DNA of 64,000 bases from assembly GCF_004216535.1 (NCBI RefSeq), contig NZ_SGWX01000001.1, forward strand, positions 3,038,001 to 3,102,000, read 5' to 3'. Source of the DNA: Xylanimonas ulmi (GTDB lineage: Bacteria > Actinomycetota > Actinomycetes > Actinomycetales > Cellulomonadaceae). The translations under genes and the position numbers were made by a program. Every line of letters begins with the position of its first letter. Positions within the stretch are counted from its first letter, which is position 1. Shown one piece after another: positions 1 through 6,898 of the stretch. Under the pieces are notes generated by a model. That model made no database searches. It was not told the DNA's origin and saw only the letters and a list, made by a program, of their open reading frames with translations.

Positions 1-173
1 TCGGTTGTCAGCCCTGACATGCGGCGCGCGACCGCGCGCCGACCCCGTGACGCCCGGCGAGGTCCGGCGCCGCCGGCTCGTCGGTGAACAGGAGGTACTC
101 GCGACGCTAAGCGAGCGGGCGTAGCGCGGACGTAGCGCGCCCGACCCCGCCGGCCAGTCGCCCACCGGGACGC
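1..173. other. Gene-free left edge with two small palindromes
   Basis: No convincing gene is seen here. TGTCAG-CC-CTGACA (6-19) is a perfect 14-bp palindrome that could be an operator for a gene outside the window. GGCGCGC and GCGCGCC (23-29 and 34-40) can form a short GC stem that might end transcription of the GAF regulator, which reads toward it. Around 118-148 a 'gcgtagcgcg' motif is repeated. The roles are guesses from structure only. Confidence 0.35.
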
Positions 174-1466
174 TCAGTCCCGCAACTCGCTGTCGATGCG
201 CTCGATGGCCGCGAGCGCCTCCTGCCGAGGCGGTGATCCTGGCGCGAACGCGGCGACCACGGCGCCCCAGAGCGAGGCGTCTTGACGGTTCTCAGGGCAG
301 CGCGCCAGTTCGAGCAGCAGGTGGGGCTCGCCCGCCTCACCGACGGCGGTGCGCAGGCGCAGTGCGACCTCACGCCGCACCGTCTCGACCCCCGGCGCGG
401 TCGACCAGGGCAGCACGCCACCGGCATGCGCACGCACCGCCTCTCCGAGCCGCCCCGACCGCACCAGCGACACGACACGAGCCGCGTCCGTCGTCGGCCG
501 CCGCCGGAACCGGTAGGGCCGGGGCCGCACCGACTCACGACCGGCGAGCGGGGCGAGCGCGGCCCGTAGGCGGCGCATCTCGGCCCGCACGACGGCGGGA
601 TCGCGCCCGGCGCGCTCGAGTTCGTGCGCGAGGTCGTCGGCGGTCAGGCCCTCGGGGCGCGTCGCAAGCAGCAGCGCGATCTCGCTGTGCCTCGCGCTGA
701 GGCTGAGCTCGCCGCGCGCCGTGCGCAGCACCGCGTGGCGCCGGGCGATGACGTCGAGTTGACTCGGGCTCTCGTCGTCCGTGGCCGCCGTCGGCTCTGG
801 GCGGTCGATCGCCACCCGGGCCTCGACGGCGGCCGCCGCCGCAACCAGCAGGGCGAGTTCGTTGCCTCGTTCCGCACTCGGCGACCCGGAGAGGTCGAGC
901 ACCCCGACGAGGTCGCCGCTGGCGCCCCGCACCGGGACGGCCCAGCACGTCAGCGGCGGATCGAGCCGTGCCCAGTGCTCGGCTCCGCAGACCCGCACCG
1001 GTCGGCCCGCTGCCACCGCAGTGCCCAGCCCGCTGGTGCCCACGACGCGCTCCGACCAGTCGTACCCCGCACGCACCCCGGCGTTCCCCGCGCGACGACG
1101 CGCGTCGCTAGACCCGTGGACGGCGAGCACGCGCCCGCGGGGGTCGGCGACCACGAGCACGAGTCCCTCGTCACGCACCGTGGGCGCCAGCAGTGTCTCG
1201 ATGACCGCCAGGTGGGGGCAGAGCGGTCCCGCCCGCAGTCGGCGAGCGGCCTCGTCGTCGGACAGCGCGCGCCGAGGCGTCGCACGGGTGCGCGGGAGCG
1301 GTCGTGACCGGGCCCATGAGGCGCGCAGGAGCGCCGACAGTTCGGCAGGCGTGGGTGGAGCCTGGACGTGCGGCAGCGTGACCACGTGACACCTCGGCGT
1401 TGAGGGTTCGTCCGCCCACGGTAGGGCAGACGGCGTCGCCCTGAAACCCTCGGCGCCGCCGGTCAT
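174..1466 (-). CDS. GAF-domain transcriptional regulator
   Basis: Up to 430 aa. The centre (about residues 85-215) reads as a GAF sensor: an LAVIETLLAPTV opening, a VVADPRGRVLAVHG strand, then GTSGLGTAVAAGRPV and a conserved AVPVRGASGDLVGVLDLSG. The C-terminal part (about 235-430) is Arg/Leu/Ala-rich, with a helical LSLSARHSEIALLLA stretch that looks like the DNA-binding half seen in actinobacterial GAF regulators, which often control aldehyde or alcohol dehydrogenases; no such gene lies in view. The ATG at 1466 lies 3' of no obvious ribosome site, and a GTG at 1385 (HVVTLPHV) is an alternative start giving 403 aa. The gene reads out of the left edge region with only 50 bp to the lipoprotein gene upstream, so the two could share a transcript. 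The ligand is unknown. Confidence 0.7.
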   Translation of the reverse strand: MTGGAEGFRATPSALPWADEPSTPRCHVVTLPHVQAPPTPAELSALLRASWARSRPLPRTRATPRRALSDDEAARRLRAGPLCPHLAVIETLLAPTVRDEGLVLVVADPRGRVLAVHGSSDARRRAGNAGVRAGYDWSERVVGTSGLGTAVAAGRPVRVCGAEHWARLDPPLTCWAVPVRGASGDLVGVLDLSGSPSAERGNELALLVAAAAAVEARVAIDRPEPTAATDDESPSQLDVIARRHAVLRTARGELSLSARHSEIALLLATRPEGLTADDLAHELERAGRDPAVVRAEMRRLRAALAPLAGRESVRPRPYRFRRRPTTDAARVVSLVRSGRLGEAVRAHAGGVLPWSTAPGVETVRREVALRLRTAVGEAGEPHLLLELARCPENRQDASLWGAVVAAFAPGSPPRQEALAAIERIDSELRD

Positions 1467-1517
1467 CTGGTGGGCCGCGGGTCGGGGGCGGCGACGGCGG
1501 CCGCGGCGACGGCCTGA

Positions 1518-2162
1518 TCAGGGGTGGGCGACGTCGACCGTGAGGCGGAGCGCGGCGGCGTCGAACGCGACGGTGATCGCCGGATCGGCGTCGCCCCTGA
1601 CGCCGAGGAAGACGTTGACGACGCCCCCGAACCACGGGCGGATCGCCACCTGGCCGAGCGCCGGGCCGCCGACGTCGAGGACCTGCGGGTCGAGTTGCGT
1701 CGACTGCCCGTTCTCGTCGATCGGTGGCGCCATTCCGGCCAGGCGCAGCAGGACATACTGGTCTGCGGCCACATCGACGCGGTAGCCGGACTCCTCGTCG
1801 GTCGCGGTCTCCACGTGCTCGACGCTCCACCCGGGCGCGCCGGTTCCCGTGAGGTCGAGGACGAGGCGGTCGACGCCGTCGTGCGTCTCGGCGTGCGCGC
1901 CGATGGGCGTGAGCGCCGCGTCGTCGCTGGGCGCCGAGTCGAGCCACCACCAGGCGTCGGCGTCGGTCTGGAGCGGCGCGATGTCCACCGCGGCGCGTGA
2001 GGCCGCGTCGGCGTCGCGCTCGACGTCGTCGCCCGACGTCGCTGCGGCCGTCTGCACGGAGCGGGCGTCAGGGCCGTGGTCGGGGCGGGCGCCGCATCCG
2101 GCCACGAGGAGCACGGCGGCGAGGATCGACGTGGTCGTGGCGAGCCGGGTTCGGGTGCGCAT
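1518..2162 (-). CDS. AMIN-like domain lipoprotein
   Basis: 214 aa from the ATG at 2162, which directly begins a signal peptide (MRTRTRLATTTSILAAVLLV) ending in the lipobox VAGC, so the protein should be lipid-anchored outside the membrane. A Ser/Asp-rich linker follows. The mature domain contains DRLVLDLTGTGAPGW, a YRVDVAADQYVLLRLAGM strand and a final VAFDAAALRLTVDVAHP. These match the AMIN-like domain of actinobacterial lipoproteins, related to domains that bind cell-wall glycans. In-frame codons upstream of 2162 lack secretion features and are rejected as a start. The promoter side faces csoR divergently and carries phased CTTG repeats. The exact role is unknown. Confidence 0.75.
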   Translation of the reverse strand: MRTRTRLATTTSILAAVLLVAGCGARPDHGPDARSVQTAAATSGDDVERDADAASRAAVDIAPLQTDADAWWWLDSAPSDDAALTPIGAHAETHDGVDRLVLDLTGTGAPGWSVEHVETATDEESGYRVDVAADQYVLLRLAGMAPPIDENGQSTQLDPQVLDVGGPALGQVAIRPWFGGVVNVFLGVRGDADPAITVAFDAAALRLTVDVAHP

Positions 2163-2200
2163 CGTCGCTCTCTGGTGCGGTGGCGGGCAATACCGCGAGT

Positions 2201-2230
2201 CTTGCTGAATCTTGACTAAGACTTGACTAT
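2201..2230. promoter_or_regulatory. Three helically phased CTTGACTA-type repeats
   Basis: CTTGCTGAAT at 2201, CTTGACTAAG at 2211 and CTTGACTAT at 2222 lie 10 and 11 bp apart, so the same face of the helix is presented three times. They sit 40-70 bp upstream of the lipoprotein start at 2162 and about 80 bp before the csoR promoter. This is the usual geometry for a cooperatively binding regulator, but the protein is not identified. Confidence 0.4.
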
Positions 2231-2306
2231 CGGGCGCGTCTCGACATGGTCCGTGGCATCGATGGCGTCCGCGCGCACACCGGGTGGCGCGCGCCGCGCG
2301 GACCCG

Positions 2307-2333
2307 TTGACTTCTACCCCCCGGGGGTATAAA
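2307..2333 (+). promoter_or_regulatory. Copper operon promoter with CsoR-type operator
   Basis: TTGACT (2307-2312) and TATAAA (2328-2333) form -35 and -10 boxes with a 15-bp spacer. The palindrome TACCCCCCGGGGGTA (2315-2329) fills the spacer and touches the -10 box. CsoR operators in actinobacteria have this C-run/G-run dyad. A repressor bound here would block polymerase and be released by Cu(I). The csoR ATG at 2342 is only about 2 nt from the expected transcription start, so the mRNA is probably leaderless. Confidence 0.8.
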
Positions 2334-2341
2334 CCTGAGGC

Positions 2342-2647
2342 ATGACCGAGTCCACCCACGACGCGCCACACGGCTACGCCTCCGACAAGGACGCCTACCT
2401 CAAGCGCATGCGCCGCATCGAAGGCCAGGTGCGCGGCATCGCCCGAATGATCGACGAAGACGTGTACTGCATCGACATCCTCACGCAGGTGTCGGCGGTC
2501 ACCAAGGCGCTGCAGGCCGTGAGCATCGCGCTCGTCGAGGACCACCTCGGCCACTGCGTCGTCGACGCCGCCCGCAAGTCGCCGGACGCCGGCGCCGAGA
2601 AGGTGCACGAGGCCGCCGAGGCCATCAGCCGCCTCGTGCGCAGCTGA
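2342..2647 (+). CDS. csoR: Copper-sensing repressor CsoR
   Basis: 101 aa, the normal size for the CsoR/RcnR family. The all-helical body carries YLKRMRRIEGQVRGIARMI, the family's conserved first helix. The Cu(I) ligands are in exact CsoR spacing: Cys43, His68 and Cys72 (C-x24-H-x3-C). This predicts a tetramer that binds DNA when apo and lets go when it binds Cu(I). The gene is first in a co-directional set with the HMA chaperone (27 bp downstream) and copA, and its own promoter overlaps the matching palindrome, so it should be autoregulated. Confidence 0.93.
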   Translation: MTESTHDAPHGYASDKDAYLKRMRRIEGQVRGIARMIDEDVYCIDILTQVSAVTKALQAVSIALVEDHLGHCVVDAARKSPDAGAEKVHEAAEAISRLVRS

Positions 2648-2674
2648 CCACTCCCCCCGTCCCAAGGAGCCTCC

Positions 2675-3127
2675 ATGACCACCCTCACCACCCTGTCCGT
2701 GACCGGCATGACCTGCCAGCACTGCGTCGCGGCCGTCACACGCGAGCTCAAGGCCGTCGACGGCGTCGGGAACCTCACCGTCGAACTGCGCGCGGGCGAC
2801 GCGTCCGTCGTCTCGGTCCACTCGGCCTCCCCGCTCGACGAGGCCGCGCTGCGCGAGGCGATCGCCGAGGCCGGCTACGACGTCGCCAAGGTCGACGTGC
2901 TCGAGGACGCGCTCGCGGCCCAGATGACCGAGCGCTCGGACCAGTACCGCGCGACCGGCACGCGGTCGGCCGAGCCGGAGCGCGCCGGGCACGCCCACGC
3001 GCACGCCCACGGTGGCGGCCACGGTGGCGGCCACGGGCAGGGCGGCTGCGGCGGCGGCTCGTGCGGCTGCGGCGGCAAGGGCCGCCAGGGCCTGGGCGTC
3101 GGCCTGCCGATCGTCCCCCTGGGCTGA
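2675..3127 (+). CDS. CopZ-like HMA copper chaperone with metal-binding tail
   Basis: 150 aa, about twice the usual CopZ length. Residues 1-70 are a heavy-metal-associated domain with GMTCQHC (Cys14, Cys17) and the typical AIAEAGYDV end, which should bind Cu(I) and hand it to CopA. After a charged linker, residues about 107-140 are almost wholly His, Gly and Cys, with HAHAHAH, repeated GGGH and a GGCGGGSCGCGG run, which looks like an added metal store. A short hydrophobic end, GLGVGLPIVPLG, follows. A good ribosome site (AAGGAG) precedes the ATG. The stop codon lies inside a tandem repeat. A role in storage or sequestration is inferred. Confidence 0.85.
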   Translation: MTTLTTLSVTGMTCQHCVAAVTRELKAVDGVGNLTVELRAGDASVVSVHSASPLDEAALREAIAEAGYDVAKVDVLEDALAAQMTERSDQYRATGTRSAEPERAGHAHAHAHGGGHGGGHGQGGCGGGSCGCGGKGRQGLGVGLPIVPLG

Positions 3128-3190
3128 TCCACGAACCCTGGGCTGATCGACCGGCCCCGGGTTGATCCACCACTCCCTGAGCTGACCCAC
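3118..3190. repeat. Four tandem CTGGGCTGATCCAC-type units
   Basis: Units of the form CCTGGGCTGATCCAC start near 3118, 3137, 3156 and 3176, with a period of 19-20 bp. The first holds the TGA stop of the chaperone gene (3125-3127). Further TGA triplets fall at 3144, 3163 and 3183, so stops appear in all three frames. The array separates the chaperone gene from copA. Confidence 0.7.
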
Positions 3191-3311
3191 CGGACCAGGC
3201 GACCGCCCGGACCGAACCCCCGCCCGCCACGCGGCGCCGGGCACACGACAACGCCCGGCGCCCGCGATGGTCGGCACGACCGACCGGCGGCCCGCCCTGA
3301 TCGGAGCGCTC

Positions 3312-5777
3312 ATGAGCACCGACACCCTCTCCCCCCAGCCCGTGCGCGAGGTCGACCTCGCCGTCACCGGGATGACCTGCGCGTCCTGCGTGGCGCGCGT
3401 CGAGCGCAAGCTCGCGAAGCTGCCCGGCGTCGTCGCCACCGTCAACCTGCCGCTGGAGAGCGCCCACGTGGTGCTCACCGCCGAGGTCGACGACGCCGCG
3501 CTGATCGCCGCCGTCGAGGCCGCCGGCTACGAGGCCGAGGTCACCGACTCACGCCCCGCCCCGGGCGCCGAGGCGCCGCCGTCGGACACTGCGAGCGCCG
3601 CAGACCGCGCGCAGGCCTCGCACGGGCCCACCCACGACCTACCCGAGGCCGTCCGCCCCACAGGCCACCGCGGCTACGCGGGCGACATCGACCTGCACGG
3701 GCGCGACCTGCTGCGCCGCCTGTGGGTCGCCGCCGTGCTCTCCGTGCCCGTCGTGGCGATCTCGATGATCATGTCGTGGCACTTCCCCGGCTGGGGCTGG
3801 GTGGTCGGCGTCCTCGCGCTGCCCGTGGCGACCTGGGCGGGCTGGCCGTTCCACAAGGCCGCGTTCCGCGCCGCCCGGCACGGCGCCGCGACCATGGACA
3901 CGCTCGTGTCGATCGGCGTCATCGCCGCGGTCATCTGGTCGTGGGTCGAGGTGGTCCGCGGGCGCGAGCACGGCGTCTACTTCGAGGTCGCGGCCGTCGT
4001 CGTCACGTTCCTGCTCGCCGGCCGCTTCGCCGAGCACCGCTCGCGCCGCCGCGCCGGGGACGCGCTGCGCACCCTGCTCGCGCTGGGCGCAAAGGACGCC
4101 GAGCGCGTGGCCCTCACCGACGACGGCGCCCCGCGCCGCCGCGCCGACGGCGCCTGGGACACCACGAGCGTGCCCATCGAGGACCTGCGCGTGGGCGAGG
4201 TCTTCGCCGTGCGGCCCGGCGCGACCGTCGCGACCGACGGCGTCGTCGTGGACGGCGCCTCCGCCGTCGACACCTCCCTGGTGACCGGCGAGCCCGTGCC
4301 CGTGGACGTCACGGCAGGCGACGCCGTCGTGGGTGGCACGGTCAACTCCTCGGGCCACCTGCTGGTGCGCGCCACCCGTGTGGGCGCCGAGACCACGCTG
4401 GCCCGCATCGGCCGCCTCGTGGCGCAGGCCCAGACGGGCAAGGCCCCGATCGCACGCCTCGGCGACCGCATCTCGGCGGTCTTCGTGCCCGTGGTCATCG
4501 CCCTGTCGATCGCGACCCTCGTGGGCTGGCTGCTGGCGACGGGCGACGTCGACCACGCGTTCACGGCCGCCGTCGCGGTGCTCATCATCGCGTGCCCCTG
4601 CGCGCTGGGCCTGGCGACGCCGACCGCGATCCTGGTGGGCACCGGCCGTGGCGCGCAGCTCGGCGTGCTCATCAAGGGCCCCGAGATCCTGGAGCGCACG
4701 CGCACCATCGACACCGTAGTGCTCGACAAGACCGGCACCGTGACCCAGGGGCGCATGGCCCTGGAGCACGTGACGCCGTCGACCGGCGTCGACGCCGACG
4801 AGGCGCTGCGCTACGCCGCGGCGGTCGAGGCGCTCAGCGAGCACCCCATCGCCCAGGCGATCGCCGCCGCCCCGGCGCTGGCCGCCGAGGCCGCGGCCGC
4901 GCTCGCCGCCGCCCCCACGGGGTCGGGCGCCCTCACGGCGCCCACATCACGGGTCACGGCGCCCGCCGCGCCCGAGACGGTCCCGCTGGAGGTCTCCGGG
5001 TTCGTCGCGACGCCGGGCGGCGGCGTCGAGGGCGTCGTGCGCGTCGCGCACGCGGGCCTGTCCCCGTTGGGCGCGGGCAACGCGCGCCGCGTCGTCGTCG
5101 GCCGCGTCACGTGGCTGGCCTCCCAGGGCGTCACGGTGCCCGACGACGTCGCCTCCGCCGTCGACGACGCCGAGCGCGGCGGGGCCACCACCGTCGTCAT
5201 CGCCTGGGACGGCGCGGCGCGTGCGGTGCTGGAGCTGCGCGACCCCGCCAAGCCGACGTCGGCGCAGGCCGTCGCCGAGCTGCGCGACCTCGGGCTGCGG
5301 CCCGTGCTGCTGACCGGCGACAGCGAGGGCGCGGCGCGCGCCGCGGCGGCCGCCGTCGGGATCGACCCCGCCGACGTCGTCGCGCGCGTGCTGCCCGAGG
5401 AGAAGGCCGCGGCGGTCGAGCGGCTGCAGCGCGAGGGACGCGTCGTGGCGATGGTCGGTGACGGCGTCAACGACGCCGCGGCGCTGGCGACCGCCGACCT
5501 CGGGCTCGCGATGGGCACGGGCACGGACGTCGCGATGGAGGCCGGCGACATCACGCTGGTGCGCGGCGACCTGCGCGCGGCCGCGAGCGCCGTGCGCCTG
5601 AGCCGCGCGACGCTGCGGATCATCAAGCAGAACCTGTTCTGGGCGTTCGCCTACAACGTCGCCGCGATCCCGCTGGCCGCCGCCGGCGTCCTCAACCCCA
5701 TGATCGCGGGAGCCGCCATGGCCGCCAGCTCCGTCCTCGTCGTCGCCAACTCCCTCCGCCTCCGCCGCGCCACCTAA
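3312..5777 (+). CDS. copA: Cu(I)-exporting P1B-type ATPase CopA
   Basis: 821 aa from the ATG at 3312, which has a GGAG site just upstream; the in-frame extension to 3267 is not needed. One N-terminal HMA domain has GMTCASC (20-26). Membrane helices follow, then the actuator loop with VTGEPVP, the CPC metal-passage motif in CPCALGLATP (428-430), the phosphorylation motif DKTGT (Asp472), the HP motif in EHPIAQ, and the hinge GDGVNDAAAL (Asp717). Two terminal helices end with NSLRLRR. CPC with this set is diagnostic for Cu(I)/Ag(I) pumps. An Ala/Thr-rich insert of about 45 aa follows the HP motif in the nucleotide-binding domain. It is the last gene of the csoR operon and exports copper. Confidence 0.95.
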   Translation: MSTDTLSPQPVREVDLAVTGMTCASCVARVERKLAKLPGVVATVNLPLESAHVVLTAEVDDAALIAAVEAAGYEAEVTDSRPAPGAEAPPSDTASAADRAQASHGPTHDLPEAVRPTGHRGYAGDIDLHGRDLLRRLWVAAVLSVPVVAISMIMSWHFPGWGWVVGVLALPVATWAGWPFHKAAFRAARHGAATMDTLVSIGVIAAVIWSWVEVVRGREHGVYFEVAAVVVTFLLAGRFAEHRSRRRAGDALRTLLALGAKDAERVALTDDGAPRRRADGAWDTTSVPIEDLRVGEVFAVRPGATVATDGVVVDGASAVDTSLVTGEPVPVDVTAGDAVVGGTVNSSGHLLVRATRVGAETTLARIGRLVAQAQTGKAPIARLGDRISAVFVPVVIALSIATLVGWLLATGDVDHAFTAAVAVLIIACPCALGLATPTAILVGTGRGAQLGVLIKGPEILERTRTIDTVVLDKTGTVTQGRMALEHVTPSTGVDADEALRYAAAVEALSEHPIAQAIAAAPALAAEAAAALAAAPTGSGALTAPTSRVTAPAAPETVPLEVSGFVATPGGGVEGVVRVAHAGLSPLGAGNARRVVVGRVTWLASQGVTVPDDVASAVDDAERGGATTVVIAWDGAARAVLELRDPAKPTSAQAVAELRDLGLRPVLLTGDSEGAARAAAAAVGIDPADVVARVLPEEKAAAVERLQREGRVVAMVGDGVNDAAALATADLGLAMGTGTDVAMEAGDITLVRGDLRAAASAVRLSRATLRIIKQNLFWAFAYNVAAIPLAAAGVLNPMIAGAAMAASSVLVVANSLRLRRAT

Positions 5778-5877
5778 CCCGAGATACCGACCCTCCGCCG
5801 AAGTACCGGTCCTCAGTCACGGAACCCCCCGATTCCGACCGAGGACCGGTACCTCGGCGGGGTTCCGGTATCTCGGG
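5778..5877. repeat. 100-bp imperfect palindrome after copA
   Basis: Immediately after the copA stop, CCCGAGATACCG (5778-5789) pairs with 5866-5877. A 20-bp inner arm at 5795-5814, ending ACCGGTCCTC, pairs with 5841-5860 with one mismatch. The whole can fold as a two-tier hairpin. It probably terminates copper-operon transcription and looks like a dispersed palindromic element. Confidence 0.7.
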
Positions 5878-5910
5878 GTGGGGAGGGGGTGGGGTGGGTA
5901 GGGTTGGGGG

Positions 5911-6816
5911 GTGCGGGGGCGGCGGGGGGTTGTCTGGGAGATCTGGATCCTGCTGGGGCTCAGCCTCGGGAAAGCCGGGGTGTACGCGCTCGTCAACATC
6001 GCCGGGCGCCTGACCCAGGGCACGCCGCTCGCCGACCAGACGGCCACGCTCAACCCCTCGCAGTCACCGCGGCCCCTCCTCGACCTGACCTATCAGCTCC
6101 TGACCATCGGGTTCACGCTCGTCCCGGTGGCGCTGGCCGTCTACCTGCTCGCGATCCGCCGCGGCGCCCCGCCCGTCACCCGCGCCATCGGCCTGGACTG
6201 GCACCTGCGCGGGCGCGACGCCTTCGACCCCGACGTCGCCGCGCCTCTCCCCGCGCCCAGTCACGCGGCCAGTCACGCCTCCAGCCCCGCCTCCGGCTCC
6301 CCGCCCGTTCTCGCGTCCGGCCGACGACGGCGCGACGTCGGGTGGGGCTTCGCGCTCGCCGCCGCGATCGGCGTGCCAGGCCTCGCGTTCTACGCCGCCG
6401 GGAGGCTGCTCGGCATCACCGTGTCGGTGCAGGCCTCCGCGCTCGACGACCGCTGGTGGACCGTCCCCGTGCTGGTGCTCGCGGCCCTGCAGAACGGGGC
6501 GCTCGAAGAGGTCATCGTGGTGGCCTATCTGTTCGAGCGCACGCGCGACCTGGGCTGGTCGCCCACAGACCGGATCGACTGGAGGTTCCTGGCCTCCAGC
6601 GCGCTGCTGCGCGGCAGCTACCACCTGTACCAGGGGTTCGGGCCGTTCCTCGGCAACGTGGTCATGGGCGTCGTGTTTGCGTGGTGGTACCGGTCGCGGT
6701 GGGGACGACGCCGCGTGCTGCCGCTGGTGATCGCGCACACGCTGCTCGACGTCGTCGCCTTCGTGGGGTACGCGCTGATTCCCGCGGGGTGGCGGGAGGC
6801 GCTCGGGATCACGTAG
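5911..6816 (+). CDS. CPBP-family intramembrane protease
   Basis: 301 aa from a GTG start, with a G-rich sequence upstream. Several membrane helices flank a central polar linker (about 100-135). The family motifs occur in their actinobacterial variant: ALEEVIVVAYL (the glutamate pair; the usual Arg of EExxxR is missing), RGSYHLYQGFGPFLGN (His) and VIAHTLLDVVAF (His). CPBP/CAAX-type members are membrane glutamic peptidases. In bacteria they often act in bacteriocin immunity or protein processing, but the substrate here is unknown. It is alone in its direction, convergent with the peptide transporter across dispersed repeats. Confidence 0.8.
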   Translation: MRGRRGVVWEIWILLGLSLGKAGVYALVNIAGRLTQGTPLADQTATLNPSQSPRPLLDLTYQLLTIGFTLVPVALAVYLLAIRRGAPPVTRAIGLDWHLRGRDAFDPDVAAPLPAPSHAASHASSPASGSPPVLASGRRRRDVGWGFALAAAIGVPGLAFYAAGRLLGITVSVQASALDDRWWTVPVLVLAALQNGALEEVIVVAYLFERTRDLGWSPTDRIDWRFLASSALLRGSYHLYQGFGPFLGNVVMGVVFAWWYRSRWGRRRVLPLVIAHTLLDVVAFVGYALIPAGWREALGIT

Positions 6817-6824
6817 GCGCCGGG

Positions 6825-6898
6825 GGTGGTTTCGACAGGCTCAACCACCGGGGTGGCGGGGGTGGTTTCGACGGGCTCAAGCACCGACGGGCTCAACC
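6825..6898. repeat. Dispersed GTTTCGACAGGCTCAACC repeats, locus A
   Basis: One full copy (6825-6851), one diverged copy (6861-6885) and a fragment after 6886 lie between two convergent genes. The stop of the ATPase gene (TGA, 6893-6895 on the minus strand) falls in the last fragment, so its final residues are repeat-derived. Confidence 0.75.

Noticed and set aside
107-538. Short minus-strand frame at the left edge
   Set aside because: It has low-complexity Arg/Ser-rich composition and overlaps the GAF regulator in another frame.
3267-3311. Extended start for copA
   Set aside because: The ATG at 3312 has a GGAG site and fits the normal CopA N-terminus; the upstream 15 residues are not typical.
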